Positions 50,901 to 61,388 are shown, numbered from the stretch's first letter. The stretch is 64,000 nucleotides of DNA from an uncultured bacterium (GCA_948964545.1 CAREDV010000002.1:358373-422372), one strand, 5' to 3'. The notes: a model not told the origin generated them from the letters alone. A program made the numbers and translations.

Positions 50901-52635
50901 GACTTTCCTCTATAATACATACAGGTAAAATTATGCCAAAAGTAGCGCCTTTGCCGATTTCGGATTGTACAAATATTTTTCCGTTATGATATTTTTCAAT
51001 TGTTGTTTTTACAAGGTGAAGTCCTAAACCTGTACCTTTAACAGTATGAATATTATTTTCTACTCTGTAAAATCTGTCAAAAATCTTTTTCTGATGTTCG
51101 GGAGCAATTCCGCATCCCTGATCGGTTACGGTAAGTTCAATATTGTCATTGTCTTTGCGCAAACTAACCTTAATTTCACCATTTTCGGGCGAATATTTAA
51201 TTGCATTTGATAAAAGATTAGTTAGTGCACGCTCAATCCCGTCATAGTTGAATAAAAATTCGGGAATATTTTTCTCTTTATTAACCGAGATTGTCAAATT
51301 ATGTTCGTTTGTCAATCTTTGAACATGCTCAACACAGGTGTCCACTACTTCATAAATACTGTTCAAAGACTTTTCCATCTGTGCATTTGCTTCCATCCTT
51401 GAAAAATCAAGAATATCATTAACCATGCCATTCAGTCTTATAATTTCTTGGTTAATTGTACCAATAAATTCTTTCTGGGTATCGTAATCAAAATCGTTTC
51501 CGTAATTATAAAGCGTGTCAATGTAGCTTCTTAAAACAGTTACGGGAGTTCTAAGCTCGTGCGATACATTTGAGATAAATGTTGAGCGCATTGCATCCAT
51601 TTCGGCTTCTTTTGTCATATCGATAAGAACAATAATGTAGCCGACGTAATCCTTGTGACGCGTAAACATCGGTGAAATTATTGATTTAATAACACGTTTA
51701 CTAATGTGAATATTAAATTCAAGAGGTTTTTTCTCCATAATGTCAAGCGGAGTGTCTTTAAATTCCTCAATTTTATCTTTAAAACAGTAGTTGCCTTCTG
51801 TATCAATGTAGTTTTGAATTTTCGTATCAAGCATCTGATTTTCTTCCAAATCCAAAAGTTGATGTGCATGATTATTTACCAAAACAACATTATCGTTATT
51901 ATCACATACAACTACACCGTTTGCGATGCTCATCAAAACGGCTTCCAATTTGTTGCGTTCAAGTGTTAATTGCTCAATATTCTGCTCCTCATAGATGTGA
52001 AGCTTATTTGACATGTCATTAAATGCATTAAACAGTTCTTTAACCTCAGAACTTACGTCTTTATCGGTAATCGTGAAGCCGAATTCTCCGCTTGAAATTT
52101 TATGAACGCCATCATGAAGTATTCTGAGTTCGCGCGTAATCAGATATGTATTAATAAGAATTACAAATGCAAAAACAATCCAAGCAACAGAGAAAACAAA
52201 CAGAAGTGACGCTCTTGTTGTTGAAGAAATTTGCGAAATAATACTTCCCGATAATCCCACAGTCACAGAACCTGCCCCTTTCATCGGAGAATTTACAGTA
52301 ATACTAGGTGATTTCGGGTTAATGGATTTTTTAGCATCTGTTTTATAGATAAGTTTACCGTTTACATCTCGAAATTCAATAAATATGATATCATTATGCG
52401 ATGATACAATAGTATCTGCATGTGCTTTTAATGTTTCAGGTGATGATGCAAGTTCTGTGCATTCAATAGCTAAAGCTCTTGATACAATCTGTCCGAAATT
52501 CTGGTAACCGTAATTAAGCTTTTTTTGGATGTTAAAAATCGCAAAAACAGCAATTGCAACAATTAGAACCGTACTTAAAATTAGCCCTGATATAATCAGG
52601 CGGTTTTGTGTGGTTAAACTTACCTGTTTTGTCAT
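50893..52635 (-). CDS. Sensor histidine kinase resembling NblS/Hik33
   Basis: 580 residues. TM1 about 13-34, periplasmic sensor to 140, TM2 about 142-165, HAMP about 166-220, PAS about 228-335, HisKA with H359 in SNVSHELRTP, and HATPase with N-box around N477, G1 DQGCGIA (505-511) and G2 GTGLGL (534-539). The layout is that of cyanobacterial NblS/Hik33, and the segment FDRFYRVENNIHTVKGTGLGL-like (519-539) matches that kinase's VEN-x-VHT-x-GTGLGL as I recall it. In Cyanobacteria NblS phosphorylates RpaB; an RpaB-like regulator lies at 15690. A PhoR-type kinase is the main alternative. Confidence 0.85.
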   Translation of the reverse strand: MTKQVSLTTQNRLIISGLILSTVLIVAIAVFAIFNIQKKLNYGYQNFGQIVSRALAIECTELASSPETLKAHADTIVSSHNDIIFIEFRDVNGKLIYKTDAKKSINPKSPSITVNSPMKGAGSVTVGLSGSIISQISSTTRASLLFVFSVAWIVFAFVILINTYLITRELRILHDGVHKISSGEFGFTITDKDVSSEVKELFNAFNDMSNKLHIYEEQNIEQLTLERNKLEAVLMSIANGVVVCDNNDNVVLVNNHAHQLLDLEENQMLDTKIQNYIDTEGNYCFKDKIEEFKDTPLDIMEKKPLEFNIHISKRVIKSIISPMFTRHKDYVGYIIVLIDMTKEAEMDAMRSTFISNVSHELRTPVTVLRSYIDTLYNYGNDFDYDTQKEFIGTINQEIIRLNGMVNDILDFSRMEANAQMEKSLNSIYEVVDTCVEHVQRLTNEHNLTISVNKEKNIPEFLFNYDGIERALTNLLSNAIKYSPENGEIKVSLRKDNDNIELTVTDQGCGIAPEHQKKIFDRFYRVENNIHTVKGTGLGLHLVKTTIEKYHNGKIFVQSEIGKGATFGIILPVCIIEESLV

Positions 52636-52657
52636 AATGAAATTATATCACCTTATG

Positions 52658-54031
52658 CTATCTTGCGCAAATTGTTCTTGCAACGTGAACACCTGATGCC
52701 GAAGCCTGGATTAAGCCTCTTGTAACACCTGCACCGTCACCGATTGCAAACAAGTTTTTAACGCCTTCTGTTTCAAGTTCATTGGTTAATTTTACTCTTG
52801 CAGAGTAGAATTTAACTTCAATACCATAAAGAAGAGTATATCTTGAAGCAGTTCCAGGGCATATCTTGTCAAGTGCCTGTAACATTTCAATAATACTTGT
52901 CATCTGTCTGTAAGGTATAACAAGGCTCAAATCACCTGGTGTTGCACAAGTTAGAGTCGGTTTGATTATACTTGCTTTGATTCTTTCTGGAGTAGAACGT
53001 CTGCCGTCAAGCAAATCTCCGAATCGCTGAACAAGAATTCCGCCGCCTAACATATTGGCTAATCTTGCAATATGCTGACCATACTGGATAGGTTCTTTGA
53101 ACGGTTCTGTGAATTTTTCGCTTACAAGAAGTGCAAAGTTAGTGTTGTTTGTTGTTTTTTCAGCATAGCTGTGACCGTTAACCGTTGCTATACCGTTGTA
53201 ATTTTCCTGAACAACTTCGCCGTTTGGGTTCATACAGAAAGTTCTAACCTCGTCGCCAAATGTTGGTGAATGATAAATTAATTTTGATTCATAAAGTTTA
53301 TCAGTCAATGGTTCAAATACAGGTGCAGGGAGTTCAACTCTAACACCTACGTCTACTGCATTGTTAACCATACCGATTTTATTTTTTGCAAATTCTTGAG
53401 TTAACCAGTCAGCTCCCTCTCTACCTGGTGCAATGATTGTGTATTCTGCGCAGATTGTTTCGCCATTGTCAAGAACCAAACCTTTAACTTGTTCACATTC
53501 AACAATTAAAGATTTTACTGCAGCATTGTTTATTATTGTAATCCTTTCATCCAGATAATCCTGCATATTTTTCAAAACCTGCAGACTTCTTTCAGTTCCC
53601 AAATGTCTAACAGGAGAATGTACAAGTTTCAATTCCGCAAGTGATGCTTGTCTTTCCAATTCTCGAAATATATTCATATCAGTCCCGAAAACTTCGTCTG
53701 TTGCGCCAAAGTCTAAATATAACTGATCAGAATAAGCAATAAGGTCTTCAACTTTTTTTCTGTCCATATAATCAACAAGGTGGCCGCCGACATCTGGGGT
53801 AAGAGTTAATTTGCCGTCAGAAAAAGCTCCAGCACCGCCCCAGCCGCAAAGCAGACCGCATTTTTTGCAGGTTGGACACTTATCGTAGCCTTCACGAAGT
53901 AAACAGGTACGTTTTTCAATTTTTTGCCCTTTTTCAATTAAAACAACTTTCCATTCAGGTTTGAGTTTCATTATTTCTAAAGCGGTAAAAATTCCAGCAG
54001 GTCCTGCACCAACAATAGCTACGTTATACAT
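52658..54031 (-). CDS. FAD-dependent dehydrogenase (COG2509 type)
   Basis: About 457 residues. Dinucleotide fold VAIVGAGPAGIFTALEIMKL, a Cys-rich insertion with CPTCKKCGLLCGWGGAGAFS, and the C-terminal FAIGDGAGVTRGLIQASASG. Members are uncharacterised flavoproteins of the electron-transfer/oxidoreductase group. Start at 54031 with AGGAG; the eight upstream in-frame codons are unnecessary. Confidence 0.87.
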   Translation of the reverse strand: MYNVAIVGAGPAGIFTALEIMKLKPEWKVVLIEKGQKIEKRTCLLREGYDKCPTCKKCGLLCGWGGAGAFSDGKLTLTPDVGGHLVDYMDRKKVEDLIAYSDQLYLDFGATDEVFGTDMNIFRELERQASLAELKLVHSPVRHLGTERSLQVLKNMQDYLDERITIINNAAVKSLIVECEQVKGLVLDNGETICAEYTIIAPGREGADWLTQEFAKNKIGMVNNAVDVGVRVELPAPVFEPLTDKLYESKLIYHSPTFGDEVRTFCMNPNGEVVQENYNGIATVNGHSYAEKTTNNTNFALLVSEKFTEPFKEPIQYGQHIARLANMLGGGILVQRFGDLLDGRRSTPERIKASIIKPTLTCATPGDLSLVIPYRQMTSIIEMLQALDKICPGTASRYTLLYGIEVKFYSARVKLTNELETEGVKNLFAIGDGAGVTRGLIQASASGVHVARTICAR

Positions 54032-54146
54032 TTCATATCTCCTATATCTAGTCAACCAATTAAATATAGCGCGAACATACTTATTTTAAAAGGCATTGTA
54101 AGCATTTGTTAAGTAGTGAAATATAAAATCTAAAAGATATTTTTAG

Positions 54147-55457
54147 CTAGAAAGGTTTACGTTTTGTTACTTTTGCATGGTTTATGTTTGTTATAAGGTC
54201 TTTAATTTCTTCTGTATTCATAATTTTTTTTGCTTCATTTGCGTATGTTAAAGCTTTATCAAGCTGACCCGAATTCATATAAATAGCAGAAAGATTATAA
54301 AGTGCTGTATAGCGCTCACTGTCTGTTTTTGAAAGTTCATATCCTTTTTGCATTGCTTTAACTGCATCATTATATTTGCCAAGTTCAGAATAAGCTATTC
54401 CCATATCAATATATCCGCCTGCAAGCTCGGGAGCATTTTTTACATACATCTGTGCTTCTTTAAGTTTTCTTGATGATATATCTTTTGATGTTCCAAGAAT
54501 AATCGGTGCATAAATCAGACCTTTTGTATTTATTTTTTCTGAATTTGTAATAGTTGGAATTAACTTATATAAAAGTTTTATTGTATTAATATCCTGTGAT
54601 GACAGGTATTGAAACGAACTGCGATATGGAGTATAAAAGTTAGTGTTATCAGATGCCATATACATCAAATCGTCTGCGCTGTAGCTGTGTCCCATAATCC
54701 CCAGTGCATGCCCGATTTCATGCAGGATTGTATTATAAAGTTCTTTATCCGAGAAAAAGTTGCCATGCGGATCTTTTGCATAAAGTACAATAGTCATTTT
54801 GTTTAAAATATGTCCCTTAAAATCTGGTGTAGTGTATCCTACAACATATCGACAGGTATCACCTGTACAGACATCATCTGGTAAAGGTTTGATTTTTACT
54901 ATAATATCTGCATCTTTAGGATTTTGTGTGTTGGCAAATTTTAAAAACTGTGTAGAAATTTCCCACTGATTAAATGCTTTGTAAATTTCGTCATTGTAGT
55001 AGTCAGGAATATTGATTCCGCTGTTATCAACTACTGTAATTTTTAAAGGAAATTTTTCAGTGTCCCAGCGCATAATCCCTTTATCCATAGGTGCTTGTTC
55101 AATGTAATTATCGCCAATGTTGCGCATTACATTATTGCGCCATTCAGCAGTTTTGTTTTCGGCAAGGTCTTGCGCGCTGTCATTATTTGAGCTTGATGCG
55201 ATTTCAAACAGCTCTTTCTGCACAGTAATTGTAGGTGAAAGATTAAGCAGTGCCTGTACGTAGTAATATCTGTAATCTTTGTTGTTTTTATTGAAATTAT
55301 AGGCATTCCGTAAGTTTTTATGAGCTTGCACATAATTCTGTTTTTTTAATGCAGTTTTGCCCTGATTAAAAAAATAAACAGGTGCAGTTTTTACCGCTAT
55401 ACCAAACAATATTGCCGCAGTGCAAAGTATAACCGTGAATTTTCTATCACTGCTCAT
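54147..55457 (-). CDS. Membrane-anchored metzincin protease with TPR repeats
   Basis: 436 residues. N-terminal anchor FTVILCTAAILFGIAV, a short TPR-like region, a matrixin-type domain with HEIGHALGIMGH (246-257) and Met-turn DLMYM (Met265), and C-terminal TPR units (SELGKYNDAVKAMQKGYELS). The start overlaps the scpB end by eleven bases. Probably acts outside the inner membrane; substrate unknown. Confidence 0.85.
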   Translation of the reverse strand: MSSDRKFTVILCTAAILFGIAVKTAPVYFFNQGKTALKKQNYVQAHKNLRNAYNFNKNNKDYRYYYVQALLNLSPTITVQKELFEIASSSNNDSAQDLAENKTAEWRNNVMRNIGDNYIEQAPMDKGIMRWDTEKFPLKITVVDNSGINIPDYYNDEIYKAFNQWEISTQFLKFANTQNPKDADIIVKIKPLPDDVCTGDTCRYVVGYTTPDFKGHILNKMTIVLYAKDPHGNFFSDKELYNTILHEIGHALGIMGHSYSADDLMYMASDNTNFYTPYRSSFQYLSSQDINTIKLLYKLIPTITNSEKINTKGLIYAPIILGTSKDISSRKLKEAQMYVKNAPELAGGYIDMGIAYSELGKYNDAVKAMQKGYELSKTDSERYTALYNLSAIYMNSGQLDKALTYANEAKKIMNTEEIKDLITNINHAKVTKRKPF

Positions 55458-55974
55458 CTTTTACGCCTTTATCAATCTCTAGGATTTTTGCTAAAGAGCG
55501 GGTATCGCCTTTGAGTTTAAAATATTCTTTAAATTTCGGAGTCGTTTTTAAATTAAAGCTTCTGCCGTTTTTGTCGCGTGTTTTTGAGATTAATCCTTTA
55601 TCAACCAATTCTTTAATATGGTCATAAGCTGTTGAACCGCGTAGTTCTATTAATGCAGTCTGGCGTAAAGGTTCTTTTAGCGCAATAACGGAAAGAGTTC
55701 TTAGTGCTGCAGGTTTTAAATCAACAGGGCAAAGTAATTCAACCAAATCCATATTTTCCTCTTTTACCTGCAAAATATAACCGTTTTCATCATCAATTTC
55801 TAATGCACCGTCACGTGATGCATAGTCCATAATAAGTTCTAAGATAGCTTCCTCAATTTTTTCGGATTCTTCATCAAGTATAGTTGCAATTTCATCTAAC
55901 GAAACTGCTCTTGCCGTAATAAATAAAACGGCTTCAATTCTAGACTTCAAATTCTCTATTGTCATTTTGTTCAC
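55447..55974 (-). CDS. scpB: Segregation and condensation protein B
   Basis: Winged-helix partner of the SMC complex. EAVLFITARAVSLDEIATIL at the N-terminus and LRTLSVIALKEPLRQTALIELRG-type second wing. 175 residues. Overlaps scpA by 35 bases. Confidence 0.93.
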   Translation of the reverse strand: MNKMTIENLKSRIEAVLFITARAVSLDEIATILDEESEKIEEAILELIMDYASRDGALEIDDENGYILQVKEENMDLVELLCPVDLKPAALRTLSVIALKEPLRQTALIELRGSTAYDHIKELVDKGLISKTRDKNGRSFNLKTTPKFKEYFKLKGDTRSLAKILEIDKGVKDEQ

Positions 55975-56755
55975 CTTTTACAACATATAGATCAGAATAA
56001 AATTCATCCTGTTTCAGTTCATAATCAGTTTCTGCAGTAAGGAACAGCAATGCAATATAAGCACTGATTTTATCCATACCAAGAAGTGTTAATTCGTTTA
56101 ATTCAATCTGGTCATTGCTTTCAAAAATTTGTGAAAGATTTTCTTTTAATTTAACAACGCAAGTTTCAATGTATTCCTCATGTGCAAGATTTACAATATC
56201 ATCTGGTGTAAGTCTTGAATATGACTGTACACGTCTTTTTGCACGCTCATGAGCGCTTTTTAAAGACTGTTTCTGCTCAAGTTTTTCATAGAATTCCAAC
56301 TGGCGGATTAAGTCTTTCAATGTCACAACGCGGTTGTGGTTAAGTCTTACGCTGGTGCGTCTTTGCAATACTTCATCAATAGAGATTACATTGTTTGTCG
56401 GAACATAATCGTCCTCTGGATAATCTACTATAAATCCATCATCATCAAACTGTGGTTCATCATCCTGAGTTTCAAACTGCATTATATCAATGCCTTCAAG
56501 TACATTGGATTTAAGTTTTAACAAAACTGCTGCAAAAAGAAAAGTTCTTCCTGTGACTCGCAGGTTTTGCGACTTCATCTGAACCATGTGCGCAAGATAT
56601 TTGTCGGTAACATCGACAATGTCAATATTCCAGGGATCAATTTTACCTGATTTTGCCATTTCAACTAAAATACCAATCCCCTCACTTTTGGATTTGCCGT
56701 CTTTTGACAAACCCAAATCTGGTAAATCTAAATTGTAATTTAATGCTGTACTCAT
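55940..56755 (-). CDS. scpA: Segregation and condensation protein A
   Basis: Kleisin closing the SMC ring. GIGILVEMAKSGKIDPWNID and DKYLAHMVQ in the N-terminal domain, and a C-terminal winged helix with LTLLGMDKISAYIALLFL. 271 residues. Follows smc after three bases. Confidence 0.94.
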   Translation of the reverse strand: MSTALNYNLDLPDLGLSKDGKSKSEGIGILVEMAKSGKIDPWNIDIVDVTDKYLAHMVQMKSQNLRVTGRTFLFAAVLLKLKSNVLEGIDIMQFETQDDEPQFDDDGFIVDYPEDDYVPTNNVISIDEVLQRRTSVRLNHNRVVTLKDLIRQLEFYEKLEQKQSLKSAHERAKRRVQSYSRLTPDDIVNLAHEEYIETCVVKLKENLSQIFESNDQIELNELTLLGMDKISAYIALLFLTAETDYELKQDEFYSDLYVVKGEQNDNREFEV

Positions 56756-56758
56756 ATC

Positions 56759-59700
56759 CTATTCTTCGTCCCTTAGTTTGATGCCTGTAACTTTGGTGAT
56801 ACCTTTTTCTTTCTGTGTAACACCAAGAGTTCTATGTGCTGATTCTATCATAGGACGCCTGTGACTAACTACTATAAATTGTGTATCTTTTGATTGGTTC
56901 TGCACCATTTGGGCGATACGTTCAACGTTCATTGTATCCAAACTTGCATCAACTTCGTCAAATGCATAGAATGGCGACGGCATATAGCGCTGTATTGCAA
57001 ATACAAATGCTAAAGCTGTAAGAGATTTTTCACCGCCTGACATACTTTCAAGACGCTGAAGCTTTTTATCTCTCGGCTGGGCTTCAATTGTCATACCGCC
57101 TGATAAAGGATCATCAGGGAATTCCAGTTTCAACTCTCCCTCACCTTCCGAGAGCTGGTGGAATACTTCTTTAAAGTTCTCGTTTATGTTGTTGTAAGTT
57201 TTCATAAACGTTTCTTTTTTAAGCTGTTCATAGCCCTGCATTCTTTCCAAAATCTCTTTGCGTTCTTTTGAAAGTGTTTCAATCTGCTCTTTAATTGATG
57301 TTTGGCGTGAAAGAACTTCATCATACGCGGTCAAAGCTTTCATGTTAACATCACCGAGTTCCTGCATACGTTTTTCAAGACGCTGAATTTTTGATGTTAT
57401 TTCCTCTATTGAAATTTCAATTGGTTCAAGTTTGCTGATTTCAACACCTGCATCAACAAGTTCTTTTGTTGCTGTTTCAAGTTCAGGCTCTAACTGTTTT
57501 CTGCGTGCTTTGAATGATTCTATCTGCTCTGCAATGCGTTCAATATCGGCAACTCTTATGTGTTTTTGCTTTTCAAGTTCAATAAGTTCTGCGTTAATAT
57601 CGTCGCGTTCTTTTAACAGCTTGCCAAGTTTTTCTTCAATCTGAACGATTTGTTCATGAAGTGTTTCCATTTTTTTATTTAATTCTACAATGTCGTTTTT
57701 GTAGCGGGTTTTGTCCTCTTCAAGTTTGACATTGTTGTGTTCAATTCCTACAATTTCTTCCTGTTTGGTTTCGATTAAGTTTTCATGGAAAGAAATCTGG
57801 CGGTTAAGCTCGTTTTTGTCGTTTTCTGCAGTCATTAATTTCGTCTGCAAACGTTTTATTTCGCTTTCAACGCCTTCTGTTTTTTCTTTTAAGTCTTTTA
57901 AATCTTTGTCATTGATAAGTTTTTCAACTTCCTCGATTTGCTCCTGACAAACAGCCATATCATCATAAATTTTGACATTCTTTTCCTCAAGTTTGTCGAG
58001 TTTTTTGTTTAATTCAACGATTTTAGGTTCAGAAATTGCAATAAAATCAGCTTTTTCTTTCAAGATATTTTCGCTGTTTTCATAATTTCTATTCATATTG
58101 TCAAGTTCGACTTTAGATTTTGAAAATTCGCTCATAGCATCAGAATACTTGCTTCTGACATCTTCGAGTTTTTCTTCTAATGAACGTTTTTTATTTTCTA
58201 AAGAACCTAATTTTTGTTCCATTTCTTTCAAACGATCTTTAAATTTATTAAGCTCATCATCATCATTTTGGCTAAAACTCAAGCCTGTGCGCATTCTTGC
58301 ACCGCCTGTCATTGAACCTGATTTTTCAAGTAACTCGCCTGAAAGTGTTACCATTCTGTATTTGCCAATAAGTTTTTTAGCGCATTCAATATCTTCGACA
58401 ACAATTGTATCGCCTACAGCATAGAAAAACGCGTCAATATATTCATCGTCAAAATCAACAAGGTTAATCGCAAAATCAATTACTCCCCTGTCTTTCGGCA
58501 GTTGTAATTTTGTCGGAGCTTTTTTGATTTTATTTAAAGGTATAAATGTTGCTCTGCCTGCGTTTGATGATTTCAAAAGTTCAATTGCAACTGATGCCAC
58601 ATGCTCATCATCCACAACAACATGCGCCATTCGTCCGCCGAACGCGACTTCCATTGCAACAGAATACTCTTTATCAACAGTTCCGAGCTGTGCTAAAGGA
58701 GCATGAACTCCGCGCAATTTTGCATTCATAATCGTATCGATTGCACGGCCGAAATTTGCATCTTCGGCAGCCTGCTTTTTAGCTTCCATTGTCGAAATCT
58801 TACGGTATGCCATTTGAATGTTATAATTCAAATCGTTTATTTCGTTTTTGGTAGTATCAAGTTCATGCAAAGATGATTGCTGAATGGTTTTGAAATCGTC
58901 CATTTCTTTTTGAAGCTGTTCAACCAGAGTTTTCTTTAAATCCTGATTTGATGCAAAATTAGCCTTCATTTCATTGAGTTCGGCAAGTTTTGTTTTTGCA
59001 TCGTCTAGTTCTTTTTGTAAATTTTTAAGCTCGTTTTCAAGCGGTAATTTGCTTTGAATAAGCTTTGTTTCTTCATCTTTTAAATCTTCAAGCTGTTTTC
59101 TTAAACGATTACGTTTTTCGATATGCTGGTCTGCAGTTGCATTCAAGCCTGTCATATCTTCCAAAATCTTTTTCAATTCAGCTTCGCGGGTTTTTGTATT
59201 TTCTTTAATAACCGCAATTTCGTCATCTTTCAACTTAATTTTAAGCTTGAAATCCTCAATTTTCTTTTTAAAGCCTTCAATACCATTTTTGGCATTTTCA
59301 ATTGAGCGCAAACCGTCATGAATTTGTTTATCTGCATAGTTAGAAGCGTTGTTTTTACGGTCAATTTCACCTTTTATTGCTTCTTCCTGTTTTTTTAATT
59401 CAATTTGTTGAGCTTCGCCTTTTTCTTTTACAAGTTCCGAAACTTCCTGATATTTTTGTTTGATAAGGTTTAAACGCTCGTCTAAGTCTTTGTTTTTAAC
59501 TTCTTCTTCTTTTTTCTTTTTGGTAAATTCTAAGATATTTTCATGCGCTCGTTCCAAATTTCGTTTCAAGTCAAAGAAGCGGACTTTGTTAATCTGGCTC
59601 TCTAATCCTGTTTTTTCTTCACGCAATTTCTGATATTTTAAAGCTACTTCGCGTTCTTCCTTAAGTTCTTCAAGACGTTTGTCGACTTCATTTAAAATAA

Positions 59701-60259
59701 AAGTAGAGCGTTCTACTCGCTGTTCAACGGTTGTTAATTCATTTGTCGCCTGCTCTATTCGTCTGTCAAAGTCTGCAATTCCAGCGATTTCGTCAATAAT
59801 TTTACGTCGGTTTTTGGGCGAGCAATTTGTAATCCCCATTACATCACCCTGCATCATTACGTTATAGCTGTTTGGAGTTACGTTATATTTTTCCAAAAGA
59901 GCATGGACATTGGTTAAAGTAGATACACTGTCATTAATGTAATATGTACTTGCATAACCTTGAGAAGTCTTTCTGATTTTACGCCCGATTGTTAAATCGT
60001 CGCCGTTTTCGGTATCGCCGAATGTAACTTTTACAAACGCTTCATTTCGTTTTGTGTAAGTCGAAATAAAGTGTGACAAATTTTCCGCGCGAAGTTCGCT
60101 TGCATTGGCAAGTCCAAGCGCAAACAAAACGCTGTCAATAATATTACTTTTCCCCGAACCGTTTGGCCCTGAAACAGTAGTGAAGCCTTTCAACAGGGGG
60201 ATTTCTGATTTATTCGCAAATGATTTAAAATTATCTATCTCAAGTTGTTTTATGTACAT
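56759..60259 (-). CDS. smc: Chromosome segregation SMC protein
   Basis: 1166 residues. Walker A SGPNGSGKSNIIDSVLFALG, two long coiled-coil arms separated by the hinge (about 510-660, with GVHAPLAQLGTVD), C-terminal signature MSGGEKSLTALAFVFAIQ and Walker B YAFDEVDASLD. With scpA and scpB it forms the complete condensin in one unit. Confidence 0.97.
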   Translation of the reverse strand: MYIKQLEIDNFKSFANKSEIPLLKGFTTVSGPNGSGKSNIIDSVLFALGLANASELRAENLSHFISTYTKRNEAFVKVTFGDTENGDDLTIGRKIRKTSQGYASTYYINDSVSTLTNVHALLEKYNVTPNSYNVMMQGDVMGITNCSPKNRRKIIDEIAGIADFDRRIEQATNELTTVEQRVERSTFILNEVDKRLEELKEEREVALKYQKLREEKTGLESQINKVRFFDLKRNLERAHENILEFTKKKKEEEVKNKDLDERLNLIKQKYQEVSELVKEKGEAQQIELKKQEEAIKGEIDRKNNASNYADKQIHDGLRSIENAKNGIEGFKKKIEDFKLKIKLKDDEIAVIKENTKTREAELKKILEDMTGLNATADQHIEKRNRLRKQLEDLKDEETKLIQSKLPLENELKNLQKELDDAKTKLAELNEMKANFASNQDLKKTLVEQLQKEMDDFKTIQQSSLHELDTTKNEINDLNYNIQMAYRKISTMEAKKQAAEDANFGRAIDTIMNAKLRGVHAPLAQLGTVDKEYSVAMEVAFGGRMAHVVVDDEHVASVAIELLKSSNAGRATFIPLNKIKKAPTKLQLPKDRGVIDFAINLVDFDDEYIDAFFYAVGDTIVVEDIECAKKLIGKYRMVTLSGELLEKSGSMTGGARMRTGLSFSQNDDDELNKFKDRLKEMEQKLGSLENKKRSLEEKLEDVRSKYSDAMSEFSKSKVELDNMNRNYENSENILKEKADFIAISEPKIVELNKKLDKLEEKNVKIYDDMAVCQEQIEEVEKLINDKDLKDLKEKTEGVESEIKRLQTKLMTAENDKNELNRQISFHENLIETKQEEIVGIEHNNVKLEEDKTRYKNDIVELNKKMETLHEQIVQIEEKLGKLLKERDDINAELIELEKQKHIRVADIERIAEQIESFKARRKQLEPELETATKELVDAGVEISKLEPIEISIEEITSKIQRLEKRMQELGDVNMKALTAYDEVLSRQTSIKEQIETLSKERKEILERMQGYEQLKKETFMKTYNNINENFKEVFHQLSEGEGELKLEFPDDPLSGGMTIEAQPRDKKLQRLESMSGGEKSLTALAFVFAIQRYMPSPFYAFDEVDASLDTMNVERIAQMVQNQSKDTQFIVVSHRRPMIESAHRTLGVTQKEKGITKVTGIKLRDEE

Positions 60260-60269
60260 TTTTATACCA

Positions 60270-60338
60270 CTGGGCGGCTAATATTTTAGATTTTCTGAAT
60301 ATCTGTGTGATTTGTATTACCGCCTACTTTGGGACTTT
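60270..60338 (+). repeat. Interspersed repeat family 2, copy 2
   Basis: Begins CTGGGCGGCT and ends ATTACCGCCTACTTTGGGACTT. The ends match copy 1 at 8765-8834 closely, while the centre has drifted. It lies in the 200-base gap between smc and the rightward gene; the rest of that gap is AT-rich with no gene. Confidence 0.6.
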
Positions 60339-60460
60339 ACCATTAGTTCCCTTTTATAATTGAACTATATTTTTTTTAGTATGTCAAAATATTAAATAAA
60401 TCTTTACGAAATAGCAAATTATTACGTCTTTTGGGTTTTAATATACATGTAGGTAAAATT

Positions 60461-61351
60461 ATGTCTATTGATGCTATAAAAAATGTTCAAACAAATATAG
60501 TTAGTTCTAAAAGTAAAACTTCTTTTACTTCAAATCCCGAAGTTCAGAGTGAAAATAATAATACAGGAAAAACACTCTTAATAGCTGGGCTAACAGCACT
60601 TGGTGCTGTCGGAATTTATATCGCAACTCGTGGTAAAAAAGGCAGTTCAACAATTACGGAAGGTACTCAAAAACCTGCAGAACCTATTGCCGAGCAGATT
60701 AAGGAGCTAACACTAGACGCTTTTAGACAAGCGGGTAACAAATTAGAAAAAGGCAGGGCAATACTTGCAAATGGGGAAAATTATACAGGAACTTTAGTTC
60801 AAGAGACTAAGGATGCTAAAAAATTAGTATTGCAATATAATAACGGACGTTTAGAAAAAGCAGAGAAGTTAGATTTACAAACTTGGAAAAAACTTTATAC
60901 TAAAAAATATATCTATTCTGAATCTAATAAAGAAAGATTATCTACTGTAAAAAAAGATGATAATGTGATTTTTCAAAGCTATGGCAGTGGAGTTCGTTTA
61001 TCTAACGGTTATTGTGGACAAAATTATGATAAAAGTCGTATATTTGTGAGAAGTGACAATGGTGTTGAAAAACATTATGAATTTGTTAACGGTAAACGAA
61101 TTTTAAGAGCAGAATGTAAAGAAGATAACCCATCAACTTTAATATTTTATAGAGATGATGGAACTAAAGAATTTGCATTGAGAAATTGTTCTACTATGCC
61201 GGATTCTTGTAATAGTGGTACTAGATGGAATGGAACTATAGAACTCTATGATAATAATGGTGAATTTATTAAAATATTAGAAAAGCTTGATAATCCAAAA
61301 GAGTATTTTGCATACAGAAATAGATATCAGAAATGGTTTAGAAATCTGTAA
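60461..61351 (+). CDS. Unrecognised membrane-anchored protein
   Basis: About 296 residues. A polar N-terminus, a single hydrophobic segment TLLIAGLTALGAVGIYIATR followed by GKKGS, and a C-terminal region with MORN-like pieces (GENYTGTLVQETKDAKKLV, NGTIELYDNNGEFIKILEK). Start at 60461 with AGG upstream. Function unknown. Confidence 0.75.
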   Translation: MSIDAIKNVQTNIVSSKSKTSFTSNPEVQSENNNTGKTLLIAGLTALGAVGIYIATRGKKGSSTITEGTQKPAEPIAEQIKELTLDAFRQAGNKLEKGRAILANGENYTGTLVQETKDAKKLVLQYNNGRLEKAEKLDLQTWKKLYTKKYIYSESNKERLSTVKKDDNVIFQSYGSGVRLSNGYCGQNYDKSRIFVRSDNGVEKHYEFVNGKRILRAECKEDNPSTLIFYRDDGTKEFALRNCSTMPDSCNSGTRWNGTIELYDNNGEFIKILEKLDNPKEYFAYRNRYQKWFRNL

Positions 61352-61388
61352 ATTTGCCATGACCTTTAGTTAATGGTATCATATACTC

